NCBI GenBank assembly: GCA_016839655.1
Contig: JAEOTW010000232.1
Location: 1-25,662, forward strand
DNA length: 25,662 bases
Reading direction: 5' to 3'
Source: Promethearchaeota archaeon
GTDB lineage: Archaea > Asgardarchaeota > Lokiarchaeia > Sigynarchaeales > SOKP01
Shown here: piece after piece, positions 7,798 to 15,054 of the stretch
Position numbering within the stretch: position 1 is the first letter of the stretch
Layout: the number at the start of each line of letters is the position of its first letter
Notes under the pieces: generated by a model
Told to the model about the DNA's origin: nothing
Databases searched by the model: none
The model's input: only the letters and a program-made list of their open reading frames with translations
Program-made: the position numbers and the translations under genes

Positions 7798-8663
7798 TTT
7801 TTTCTTAGAGATTTAAGTGTTTTTAAATTCATAACATCTTCTTTTAAATCTTTACCCTTTGGAGTTTCTAAAATACCTGGCATATCTCTGAATCTTTCAT
7901 CATTAATAAAGAAACCAAAGGGTTCTCTTCCTATTTTTCCTTGACCAATATGAGTATGTCTGTCTACTCTCGATCCGCATTCTTTATCAGTATCATTTAA
8001 ATGGAAAGCAAACAAATATTTTAAACCAATAATATCATCGAATTCATTCCACATCTCTTCATATCCTTTTTTTGCTGTAAAATCATGTCCCGCAGCAAAA
8101 GAATGAGCTGTGTCGAAACAAATGCCAATTCGCTTTTTGTTTTGTACTTTATCTATTATCGTTTTAAAATGATGAAACTTATTACCTAATCCTTTCCCTT
8201 GTCCTGCAGTAGTTTCAAGTAGTATTATAACATTTGATGTTTTAGTAGCTTCGATTAATTTATTCAAATAATTAGCAATTTGAGTGAATGCTTCCGTTTT
8301 AGTTATTTCTTTCTTATCACTTATAGGTATTACTCCAGGGTGCATATTCTCAAATTCTATTTGTAATTGGTCTACTTTAGTAAGCTCATCGATCATAGCA
8401 TTATATGATTTTTCTAATTTTTCTTTATCCAAACTTGCTAGATTCACTAAATAACTATTATGAGATATGACTGGCCAAATTTCATCTTTTAATTCCTCTT
8501 TTTTGTTTATAAAACCATCAATTTCTTTTTGTTTTAAAGGCCCAGATGTCCAACCACGGACGTTTCTAACAAAAACTTGAATAGCTTCGCAACCCAATTT
8601 TTTACCACTCTCAAAAGCCAAATATTTTCCTCCAGAAACACTCATATGTGCTCCAATTCTCAA
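7794..8663 (-). CDS. nfo: Endonuclease IV (AP endonuclease)
   Basis: The 289-residue TIM-barrel enzyme cleaves DNA 5' of abasic sites in base excision repair, using three metal ions. Residues lining up with the E. coli metal ligands are all present: His68 (SHNSY), His108 (MHPG), Glu150 (LLETTAGQG), Asp184 and His187 (CFDTAHSFAAG), His221 (FHLND), Asp234 and His236 (RVDRHTHIGQG), and Glu266 (GILETPKG). The length is normal for the family. The ATG at 8661-8663 (MRIGAHMSVSGG) is the expected N-terminus. The gene is convergent with the second SET gene and stands alone; the 152 bases upstream are AT-rich without a clear feature. Confidence 0.97.
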   Translation of the reverse strand: MRIGAHMSVSGGKYLAFESGKKLGCEAIQVFVRNVRGWTSGPLKQKEIDGFINKKEELKDEIWPVISHNSYLVNLASLDKEKLEKSYNAMIDELTKVDQLQIEFENMHPGVIPISDKKEITKTEAFTQIANYLNKLIEATKTSNVIILLETTAGQGKGLGNKFHHFKTIIDKVQNKKRIGICFDTAHSFAAGHDFTAKKGYEEMWNEFDDIIGLKYLFAFHLNDTDKECGSRVDRHTHIGQGKIGREPFGFFINDERFRDMPGILETPKGKDLKEDVMNLKTLKSLRKN

Positions 8664-8815
8664 TAGAATCTCCTAAACAAATATCGTTTTTTGATTAGTA
8701 TATTTTATATACTTTATTTCTTTTTTTATTGACTTATTATTCTCAAATTTTTTAATGACAAAAATAAAAAAAAGTGAAATTATGAATTAACAGAAAAAAT
8801 AGGTGATGTTATAAA

Positions 8816-9412
8816 TCAGATTTTGTAGTTTTCACTTTTGGTTTCTTTTTGTAGTAGTTTTGTTGCTTTTAGAATATTGAGGCCAAGAATTTCTGCTTGT
8901 TTTAACAGGCTTTTTTGGTTTAAAACATCGCCTGGCTTGCCGGCTACAGCTTTTACCCCACATAATTCCCCAGGTACACTTATAATTCCACATGAGAGCA
9001 TCCAGGAATAAATGGCATTAATAGCTAATGTTTGACCTCCCGATGTGCCCCCACCAACGGCAATAGCTCCACCTACTTTCCCTTCTAAAGGTCTTTCGCC
9101 ATCTAGCGCATAGTGTCTATTTAGCAAGGCAAGTAATTGAGCACTTACATTAAGGAAATGAACAGGAGTTGAGATTATAATCGCATTACACCATCGAAAC
9201 GCTTCATAAATTCTTTGCATATCATCATTAATAATACAAGTACCAGTTTCCCTACATGAGTCGCATGCATTACAAGGTTTAATTTCTAAATCGCTTAAAA
9301 GGAAAGTTTTAACATTCCACCCATTATTTTCAAAAGGTTTGAGTGCATATCTTAAAAGGAGTTCACTATTCCCTTTTTTCCTAGGAGTTCCTGATATACC
9401 AATAACATTCAT
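8816..9412 (-). CDS. Iron-sulfur flavoprotein (NADPH-dependent FMN reductase fold)
   Basis: This 198-residue protein has a flavodoxin-like fold. The FMN phosphate loop SGTPRKKGNSE lies at residues 7-17. The compact cysteine motif C47-x2-C50-x2-C53-x5-C59 that defines the archaeal iron-sulfur flavoproteins (Isf of Methanosarcina) binds one [4Fe-4S] cluster. A flavin-contacting segment STPVHF and a glycine-rich GGGTSGGQ loop follow. Isf-type proteins move electrons from ferredoxin to acceptors such as O2, H2O2 or quinones. A strong SD site (AAGGAG) sits 7 bases before the ATG. A TATA-like ACATATAAAATA (reverse strand, 9445-9456) suggests a promoter of its own in addition to read-through from the peptide gene at 9512-9595. 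The neighbours imply a role in redox or metal stress. Confidence 0.9.
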   Translation of the reverse strand: MNVIGISGTPRKKGNSELLLRYALKPFENNGWNVKTFLLSDLEIKPCNACDSCRETGTCIINDDMQRIYEAFRWCNAIIISTPVHFLNVSAQLLALLNRHYALDGERPLEGKVGGAIAVGGGTSGGQTLAINAIYSWMLSCGIISVPGELCGVKAVAGKPGDVLNQKSLLKQAEILGLNILKATKLLQKETKSENYKI

Positions 9413-9465
9413 ACTTTTTCTCCTTTATTTTCAGCCCATTGTACTATTTTATATGTATTTTGAAT

Positions 9466-9475
9466 AAAAAAAAAA
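9466..9475 (-). terminator. Oligo-T terminator between the Cys peptide and flavoprotein genes
   Basis: Ten A on the + strand are ten T on the reverse strand, 36 bases after the peptide stop and 53 bases before the flavoprotein start. If it acts as an archaeal terminator, the peptide gets a short transcript of its own and the flavoprotein depends on leak-through or on the TATA-like box just downstream. Confidence 0.45.
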
Positions 9476-9511
9476 GAATTTTTATTTAGTTTGAATCAAA
9501 TTTCCTTTAGA

Positions 9512-9595
9512 TTAACAACAAGATCCAGTTGATTCACTAGATTCTTTATCTTCCTTATCACTTTCTGCACAACAATCTGCATCCTTTTCTGCCAT
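9512..9595 (-). CDS. 27-residue Cys-Cys micropeptide
   Basis: The ORF reads MAEKDADCC, then an acidic Ser/Glu/Lys linker, and ends STGSCC-stop. Residues 8-9 and 26-27 are Cys pairs, and nearly all other residues are charged or small. It has a good SD site (AGAGGT about 8 bases before the ATG) and a TATA-like CTTTAAATA about 80 bases upstream. A perfect 20-bp palindrome lies between the two. These signals, and the non-random composition with all four Cys codons TGT, argue that it is translated. It lies between a Cys-rich MarR regulator and an iron-sulfur flavoprotein on the same strand. Paired cysteines on a flexible acidic chain suit soft-metal binding (Cu, Zn, As, Hg) or thiol redox buffering, which is inference. 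No named family is recognised. Confidence 0.68.
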   Translation of the reverse strand: MAEKDADCCAESDKEDKESSESTGSCC

Positions 9596-9644
9596 CTTAA
9601 TAACCTCTTTTTCAGAAATTTTTTCTATAAACATTAGGTGTGTG

Positions 9645-9664
9645 ATAGTTAGGCACCTAACTAT
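9645..9664. promoter_or_regulatory. Operator palindrome of the Cys-peptide promoter
   Basis: ATAGTTAGGCACCTAACTAT is a perfect inverted repeat with 9-bp arms and a 2-bp centre. On the reverse strand it directly follows a TATA-like CTTTAAATAG that is preceded by a purine-rich BRE-like CGAAAT, so a protein bound here would block transcription start. An extra half-site (CACCTAAT, reverse strand) lies at 9633-9640. A weaker TTTAGATCCTAA at 9687-9698 lies beyond the TATA box. The core TTAGGCACCTAA recurs in front of the MarR gene, which names the likely binding protein. Confidence 0.7.
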
Positions 9665-9751
9665 TTAAAGATTTCGTTCCTTATTATTTAGATCCTAACT
9701 ATTTTGAAAAATCGAGTTTAGAATGAATCAAGCTGATTCTAAAAAAATTAA

Positions 9752-10213
9752 CTAAAACTTTAAGGAATTCAATAATTTTTTTAATAGTTTGCCTAATGCT
9801 TCTATTTCTTCTTGATTGATTCCTGGACAGCAACCATTTACCATTGATTCTATTGGTGGTGTTGCATTTTTTAAATCTTTACCCTTTTCGGTAAGTTTAA
9901 CAAGAGTACTTCTTCTATCTTTTGGATTACTTTCTCTTGTTACTAACTCATGGTCTTCCATGGTATCAACAACGCCCGTAATCGTCGATCTTGTGCAATC
10001 ACATGAATCTGCTAGTTCTTTAAATGGCCGTTCATCATCCATCCATAATTCTCTCAAGATTAGGTGCTGAGTAGGGGTTAAATTTAGTTCCTGAATATTT
10101 TTGCGTTGTAATTTTTCGTATTTCTTACTAATTTTGCTAATTAGTTCAAATACATCAGCCGCATCTTCAGAAAGACATGGCATATCTTCACAATTTTCAG
10201 AATTTTCTTTCAT
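9752..10213 (-). CDS. MarR-family transcriptional regulator, cysteine-rich
   Basis: This 153-residue winged-helix protein has a helical dimer segment (about 16-45), then LTPTQHLILREL, the recognition-helix region FKELADSCDCTRSTITGVVDTME (about 80-102), and the wing ESNPKDRRSTLVKLTEKG with its conserved D-R-R. A C-terminal dimer helix follows. Six cysteines are unusual for the family: Cys8 and Cys13 at the N-terminus (NCEDMPC), a CDC pair in the DNA-reading region, and a CC pair in the C-terminal part (NGCCPG). They suggest direct sensing of oxidants or thiophilic metals. An imperfect copy of the palindrome that fronts the Cys-peptide lies upstream, indicating autoregulation. No SD site precedes the ATG, so the mRNA may have little or no leader. 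Confidence 0.92.
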   Translation of the reverse strand: MKENSENCEDMPCLSEDAADVFELISKISKKYEKLQRKNIQELNLTPTQHLILRELWMDDERPFKELADSCDCTRSTITGVVDTMEDHELVTRESNPKDRRSTLVKLTEKGKDLKNATPPIESMVNGCCPGINQEEIEALGKLLKKLLNSLKF

Positions 10214-10222
10214 TTGTTATGC

Positions 10223-10248
10223 TTAATTATTAGGTGCTTAATAGTTAA
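10223..10248. promoter_or_regulatory. Operator palindrome upstream of the MarR gene
   Basis: The arms TTAATTATTAGG and CTTAATAGTTAA flank a TG centre. Twelve-base arms pair at ten positions. On the reverse strand the core reads TTAAGCACCTAA, one base different from the TTAGGCACCTAA core at 9645-9664. It sits between a TATA-like run (TATATATTTAATA, reverse strand, about 10255-10267) and the MarR start codon, as expected for negative autoregulation. Confidence 0.65.
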
Positions 10249-10393
10249 TATCCTTATTAAATATATATTTTTATTATTATATTAAGTTTTCAACTCAGTG
10301 GAACTTTAAGAACATCTATAATGTCTTATATACTTTAATGTCTTTTATATTGATTGATTATCATTTTTAAAAAAAAAAGGTTTCAAATTTATT

Positions 10394-11029
10394 ATGAGTG
10401 AATTACCTCACCTTATACAATTACGTGAAGATCAAATTGAAGAAGCAAGTAGAATTCTTAGTCGAGCTTTTCAAGATGATCCTCTGTTCGCTTACTGTTA
10501 TCCAGATCCTATTGAAAGAAAGAAAAATAGTATTACTCACTTCGAGTGGCTTATATTACTTGGAATTATATCCGGCGAGGTATATATCACATCAAGTGAT
10601 ATTGAAAGTGTTGCCATTTGGCATCCTTACGCGATAGAAGTTAAGAAAAAGGGGGAACAATCTAAGGAGATCAGAAGAAGAATCCGAAAAGTTAGAAGAA
10701 TGGCATTTTTAGATGTTTTATATTCAGAGAGATTAGGCATCTTTGAAGAACTTTCCAATTCATTCCAAAATGAACATGTGAACTTTCCTCATTGGTATTT
10801 AAGTATTATTGGTGTAGATCCAATTCATCAAGGTAAGGGTTATGGGAGTAATTTAATAAGGATGAAACTTGCTGAAATTGATAAACAAAACTTACCTTGC
10901 TATTTACATACTGAAAATGAAAGAAATGTTATATTTTATGAGAATTTTGGATTTGAACTTATTGGTAAAAACAAGGTTCCTAATTTTGATTTTTACCATC
11001 ACGCAATGCTTCGAAAAAAGATAAAATAA
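10394..11029 (+). CDS. GNAT-family N-acetyltransferase
   Basis: The 211-residue protein has the acetyl-CoA binding motif A of GNAT enzymes in LSIIGVDPIHQGKGYGSNLI (about residues 140-158, R/Q-x-x-G-x-G/A form QGKGYG). Motif B follows (PCYLHTENERNVIFYENFGFEL), with the Asn and Tyr that usually contact the substrate and CoA thiol. The N-terminal LREDQIEEASRILSRAFQDDPLFAYCYPD start is typical of a subgroup acting on small amines or antibiotics, but the substrate cannot be told from sequence. It is divergently oriented to the MarR gene (180 bases between starts), so the shared intergenic region could place it under the same regulator; this is inference only. It ends 3 bases before the converging oxidoreductase stop. 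Confidence 0.87.
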   Translation: MSELPHLIQLREDQIEEASRILSRAFQDDPLFAYCYPDPIERKKNSITHFEWLILLGIISGEVYITSSDIESVAIWHPYAIEVKKKGEQSKEIRRRIRKVRRMAFLDVLYSERLGIFEELSNSFQNEHVNFPHWYLSIIGVDPIHQGKGYGSNLIRMKLAEIDKQNLPCYLHTENERNVIFYENFGFELIGKNKVPNFDFYHHAMLRKKIK

Positions 11030-11032
11030 TGA

Positions 11033-12763
11033 TTAAAACTCGTGGTTATCTAATCTGGTCCAAAAAGATTTCAATTCATTTAATTCAAATGTGAATTTTA
11101 AATCTATTGGTTCGGAAGCTTTTTCTCTAAAAAATTCTGGCATATCATTCATTTCTTGAGATATCCCTGCTTTCTCATTAAATTTAATTTCATATTTTAT
11201 GATTTCAATACCTATTTTAATTATATCCTCTCTTGTCAGTGCTAAATCATACATAGCGTTAATCGCATTTGCTAATATTTCCATGTTTTCATAACTTGGC
11301 CCTATAAAATAACAACAACCCATTGCATCCATCACTGCAGTGTAAATTTGTAATTCAAAAGATAAATCAAGCTTATTTTCATCTCTCGTTAATTCTCCAT
11401 AGTTTTTATGCAGACTGGGAACTCTGTTGGCGATTGCTGCTCCTGCCGTGTGATCGGCACCCATAGGAGAAGTCGCATAAGTGACTCCCATTGCTTTGAA
11501 GACTCTACAGTCATAAGCGGAAATTCCTTGTCCTTTTACTTCTGGAATTCGCTTTGCACTAAGTCTTTCTCCAATATTTTTAACGCCATTACCATATAAT
11601 TGCCCATCCTCAGTATTATTTCGAATTTGAATATCTAAGATTTGTAAAGTTTTTTCAGCATTTCCCCACTCAATTTTTCCACAATCCATAGCTACACCCA
11701 CAGTTCCACCAAACTCAATAGTGTCAATACCTACATCATCACATAAATGATCAATTTTAGCTAAACTATCTAAATCATCAATCATCAAGTTACTACCATT
11801 TAATGCCATAGTTTCATACTCTAAACTGGACGTTATGTGATTACCTTGTTCATCAACAATTAAATTCGAACATTTAATTACACACGTAGGAGAACATGCT
11901 AATCCCTTTTTGCCACCTCTTGCAATAACAAGTTCATGAAGTTTTTCTCCCGATATATTATCGATTTTATTATAAGATCCCATTCTAAAATTTTTTGTTG
12001 GAATACCTCCATAGCCACTCATAGCTTTCATCATTAATGGTGTACCAAAGGTTGAAAATGTTTTCTTTGCTTGAGCAAGTTCTTTAGCGAATGGACTCGA
12101 TACTTCTCTAAACTTTTTTAAGTCATAAATGTTAACTTTTGAAATTTTTGGAGGTTTTATTACAATTGCTTTAATTCTTTTAGAACCCATAACAGCTCCT
12201 AGTCCTCCTCTCGCAGCATGTCTACTTGGATATCCTTCTAAGTCATTTGCCCCTACAGTTGCTGATTTCATTAAATATTGTCCGGTAGGACCAATTGAAT
12301 AAATTCCAATATTATCACCATATTTTTGTTTTAATTTCGAGTGGAGTTCATAATTACCCAAATTATGAAATTCTTCCGCTGGTTCCAATTTAATTCCATC
12401 ATCATCTATTAGAATAAGCTTTAGTGATGGTGAAATATCCTCCAATACAATAGCTCTAATACCATGTCTAGCAAGTATCATAGCAGGTCTTCCTCCTAAG
12501 TTGGCTTCTTTTATCCCATTAGTCAATGGACTTTTTGCTCCAACTGAGGTGCGAGCTGAACAAGGAAAAGGAGAACCAGCAAGCAAGCCATTTGCTATTA
12601 TTAATTTATTTTCTTTTCCTAAGGGATCACATAAGGGTGGAACCTCATCATGAATTATTAGAGAACTGAGCCCTCTAGCTCCACATAAGTAATATTTTGA
12701 ATCTGGTGTAATTTCTTCGCTTCGAATATGATTATTTTCAACGTTTATTCTTACTATTTTCAT
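11033..12763 (-). CDS. Aldehyde:ferredoxin oxidoreductase-family tungsto/molybdoenzyme
   Basis: This 576-residue protein covers the full AOR fold. An N-terminal beta domain contains YYLCGARGLSS and ANGLLAGSPFPCSARTSVGAKSP. The pterin-binding region is RHAARGGLGAVMGSKRIKAI (about residues 181-200). The [4Fe-4S] ligands form C290-x3-C294-x3-C298, and the probable fourth Cys is in MDAMGCC (483/484). MGADHT and DVGIDTIEFGG are conserved pterin contacts. The C-x3-C-x3-C spacing differs from the C-x2-C-x3-C of Pyrococcus AOR and is typical of another AOR-family branch, so the natural substrate is uncertain (aldehydes or aromatic acids). Electrons go to ferredoxin in known members. No MoaD-like or ferredoxin partner is adjacent. 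The start is the ATG at 12761-12763. Confidence 0.93.
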   Translation of the reverse strand: MKIVRINVENNHIRSEEITPDSKYYLCGARGLSSLIIHDEVPPLCDPLGKENKLIIANGLLAGSPFPCSARTSVGAKSPLTNGIKEANLGGRPAMILARHGIRAIVLEDISPSLKLILIDDDGIKLEPAEEFHNLGNYELHSKLKQKYGDNIGIYSIGPTGQYLMKSATVGANDLEGYPSRHAARGGLGAVMGSKRIKAIVIKPPKISKVNIYDLKKFREVSSPFAKELAQAKKTFSTFGTPLMMKAMSGYGGIPTKNFRMGSYNKIDNISGEKLHELVIARGGKKGLACSPTCVIKCSNLIVDEQGNHITSSLEYETMALNGSNLMIDDLDSLAKIDHLCDDVGIDTIEFGGTVGVAMDCGKIEWGNAEKTLQILDIQIRNNTEDGQLYGNGVKNIGERLSAKRIPEVKGQGISAYDCRVFKAMGVTYATSPMGADHTAGAAIANRVPSLHKNYGELTRDENKLDLSFELQIYTAVMDAMGCCYFIGPSYENMEILANAINAMYDLALTREDIIKIGIEIIKYEIKFNEKAGISQEMNDMPEFFREKASEPIDLKFTFELNELKSFWTRLDNHEF

Positions 12764-12850
12764 ACTTTAACAATAATAGTTGAAAATATTTTATTTTTTC
12801 TCTTATATTTTTTTATTTTTTGAGAAACCATTTGAGCATGAAACTTTAAA

Positions 12851-13348
12851 TTACCATCCTCCGGATACAGAAAAAAGTAACAATACTATAAATATTAACA
12901 ATTGTGGAAGTATACTAAGAACAAATAATACAATACCTAATCTTAGCCCGTATCCGGCTATTGTTGAATTATAATCGACTCGAGTTCCTACTATTCCGAA
13001 AATGATACCTGCAATTGCAAAGGGCATTGCATATAAAGCCCTTAGATCGGTAAATATATCCATCTCGGAATAATGACTAAATATAAATAAATATAATAAA
13101 AGGGGGATTATTATTAGTAATCCAATAAAGCCAATTGTAAGTGAAATAATTCCATACCTATTTTGACTCATGTTTAAATTATGGAAAACTATCTTTTTGG
13201 CTTCTGATTTCGGATCCCCATTTTTATTTCCCCGTGTTTTCGTGATTGGAGGTAACTCGCTAAACTTCGTTCCACACGACAAGCAAAAGTCATAACCCGG
13301 GCTAACTTTAGCCCCACATCTTTGACATTTATCTTGAATTTCTGCCAT
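12851..13348 (-). CDS. Zinc-ribbon membrane protein (DUF4190-like)
   Basis: The 165-residue protein has an N-terminal zinc ribbon (Cys8-x2-Cys11 ... Cys22-x2-Cys25, with CGAKVSPGYDFCLSCGTKF). A charged linker of about 30 residues and three hydrophobic helices follow (about 62-85, 97-120, 130-158), the first starting SLTIGFIGLLIII. A ribbon followed by paired helices with an AGIIFGIVG turn is common among small DUF4190-like archaeal and bacterial membrane proteins of unknown function. The divergent neighbour starts 41 bases away. A TATA-like TTTTAAATA about 30 bases before the ATG and the absence of an SD site suggest a nearly leaderless mRNA. Confidence 0.75.
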   Translation of the reverse strand: MAEIQDKCQRCGAKVSPGYDFCLSCGTKFSELPPITKTRGNKNGDPKSEAKKIVFHNLNMSQNRYGIISLTIGFIGLLIIIPLLLYLFIFSHYSEMDIFTDLRALYAMPFAIAGIIFGIVGTRVDYNSTIAGYGLRLGIVLFVLSILPQLLIFIVLLLFSVSGGW

Positions 13349-13389
13349 ACATAGTAATATATGCTGTGAGTATTTAAAATTCTAGGTTA

Positions 13390-13632
13390 ATGATTAGAAA
13401 CAGTGAAATACGCTTAAAAGTACAAAAAAGGATATCCGATATTATTAGAATTTGCCTGATTGGCATTGGAAGTCTTATCATACTGGGTGGTATAATTGGA
13501 TATTATATAGAAAAAGCAAATTGTCCCCCGGAGTCACAATTTGGGTGTGGTTCTTTGAGTAGTGCAGGGATCTATATTATGAAGGCTGAATATGAACTTA
13601 TGTTCATCTTCAGTGGAAAAATCTTATTATGA
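13390..13632 (+). CDS. Small membrane protein with C-x7-C loop
   Basis: This 80-residue product is not recognised. A basic N-terminus (RLKVQKRISD) precedes one strong helix at about residues 21-41 (ICLIGIGSLIILGGIIGYYI). A short loop with Cys46-x7-Cys54 (CPPESQFGC) follows, then a weaker hydrophobic end. The protein at 16011-16337 has the same plan: basic start, helix, then C-x7-C. The two may be distant paralogues, with this one shortened after the Cys loop. No other frame continues a second helix, so I see no simple frameshift. The promoter must lie within the 41 bases shared with the divergent zinc-ribbon gene. Confidence 0.5.
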   Translation: MIRNSEIRLKVQKRISDIIRICLIGIGSLIILGGIIGYYIEKANCPPESQFGCGSLSSAGIYIMKAEYELMFIFSGKILL

Positions 13633-13757
13633 GGAAAATTTAAAAATTGTATTAATGGAAACTAATTTCATTAAATATTAAGTCCGAACTGGATTATCTA
13701 TTTGAAGAGGAATATAATTACTAAAGTAATTTAATCTTAATTTAATTTTATAATATT

Positions 13758-14669
13758 ATGGATGAAATCGATCTCAAAATCATTCTACTCTTAATGAATA
13801 ATTCAAGATTAACATATAGAGAGATTTCAAACCATTTAGGGTTATCAGTCAATGCAGTATATAAAAGAATTCAGGCTCTCATAGATATAAGAACTATAGA
13901 AAAATTTACTGCAAAATTGAAACCTTACGCCATAAATGCTATCTATACATTTATTTTTGGGCAGAGCAATGCTCAAGATATAGATAATTCGATAATAGAA
14001 TTAGGAAAGCATGACAATACTTGGCAGATTGTGTTATCAAGTAGAAATTATGCTTATATTGGATCTATGCTGGAAAACATTCATCAATTAGATGAGTATT
14101 CTTCTTACGTATCCCAAACTCTTAAAATTCAATCTCCAAAGATAGGTTTACTTTCAGGAGTACACTATACTGCACCAGTCCCATATATCGTTCCTAAGTC
14201 AAGAGCAATGAATTATGATCAACTAGATTTAGAGATTATTCGATCATTGCACAATGACTCAAGGAAACCAATATCTGAGGTAGCAGATGAAGTTAATAGT
14301 ACTTCAAATACAATTCGACGACGTTTAACTCGAATGATTGAGGAGGGTATCATTGATTTATCTATTGATTTTAATCCTGAGGCTTCGAATGATATTTTTG
14401 CTACATTTCAAATAATCGTAAAACCCTCTGTTAACAGAAATGAAATTGCTCAATTGCTGAATCAAAAATATAATCCAAATCTTTTTTATTGCTGGACTTT
14501 TAGTAATCTCCCCAATATAATTCTATGTTGGGTATGGACGAATAACACTAAAGAATTGACGGAATTAGTCGAGAATATAAAAAAGGAAAATATCGAATCA
14601 ATTATTTTTGATATCATGTATAAAGTATATTATTTTGATACTTGGAAAGAAAAAATATTGTATAAATAA
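13758..14669 (+). CDS. Two-module Lrp/AsnC-type transcriptional regulator
   Basis: The 303-residue protein contains two AsnC-type helix-turn-helix domains. The first is at residues 2-50 (MDEIDLKIILLLMNNSRLTYREISNHLGLSVNAVYKRI); the second is at about 152-205 (LDLEIIRSLHNDSRKPISEVADEVNSTSNTIRRRLTRM). Each is followed by a region resembling a ligand-binding RAM-like ferredoxin fold, though neither is close to the bacterial Lrp form. Duplicated Lrp-like regulators of about 300 residues are frequent in Asgard and other archaea. The first module's 'LS-NAV-KRI' and the second's 'TSNTIRRRL' are the recognition helices. The target is unknown. The divergent 15728-14710 operon ends 40 bases downstream, convergent to it. 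Confidence 0.85.
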   Translation: MDEIDLKIILLLMNNSRLTYREISNHLGLSVNAVYKRIQALIDIRTIEKFTAKLKPYAINAIYTFIFGQSNAQDIDNSIIELGKHDNTWQIVLSSRNYAYIGSMLENIHQLDEYSSYVSQTLKIQSPKIGLLSGVHYTAPVPYIVPKSRAMNYDQLDLEIIRSLHNDSRKPISEVADEVNSTSNTIRRRLTRMIEEGIIDLSIDFNPEASNDIFATFQIIVKPSVNRNEIAQLLNQKYNPNLFYCWTFSNLPNIILCWVWTNNTKELTELVENIKKENIESIIFDIMYKVYYFDTWKEKILYK

Positions 14670-14709
14670 AAATTATTAATTAATCTTTAGTGTATGTGGC
14701 TTAAATCAC

Positions 14710-15051
14710 TCATAAACTCAACCATATAGTCACTCTTATGAAATGTATAATGTATGTACTAACACTAGTAAATAAGACTATCCTCTTCAAATTTTGTTTA
14801 CATTTTAATTGAATCTGATTTAGTTCTCTCTTCCATAATACCAAACCTGTGATTCCTACAGATCCAGCAATTCCTGATAAACTAATCTCTGAAAAAAGGA
14901 GAGACCAAGAAAAAATTGGGTTTATAGTAGCAAAAGTATCCCCTCCAGTGCTTGCAAGATAAATTGCTCGCACAAAGAAAAAAATGGGACCTCCACCTAA
15001 AAAGATCCACTTTAAGTGATTTAGAAATTGGTTCACACTTGATTTATTCAA
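14710..15051 (-). CDS. Small three-helix membrane protein in the flavodoxin operon
   Basis: The 113-residue product has hydrophobic segments at about residues 10-30, 44-70 and 88-110, and a basic loop (WKRELNQIQLKCKQNLKR) between the last two. No family is recognised. The start is TTG at 15049-15051. Its SD site, AGAGGTG, is formed by the last codons of the flavodoxin gene, whose stop lies three bases upstream. The gene is therefore likely coupled to flavodoxin translation. The position suggests a membrane partner or donor for the flavodoxin, but nothing in the sequence shows a haem or flavin site. Confidence 0.62.
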   Translation of the reverse strand: MNKSSVNQFLNHLKWIFLGGGPIFFFVRAIYLASTGGDTFATINPIFSWSLLFSEISLSGIAGSVGITGLVLWKRELNQIQLKCKQNLKRIVLFTSVSTYIIHFIRVTIWLSL

Positions 15052-15054
15052 TTT

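Noticed and set aside
10369..10379. A-run in front of the GNAT gene as a terminator for the MarR direction
   Set aside because: On the reverse strand it would be a T-tract, but it lies upstream of the MarR start and no reverse-strand gene ends before it.
12780..12974. 64-residue + strand frame between the oxidoreductase and zinc-ribbon genes
   Set aside because: Its second half overlaps the zinc-ribbon gene antisense, its first half is low-complexity Phe/Tyr, and it has no SD site.
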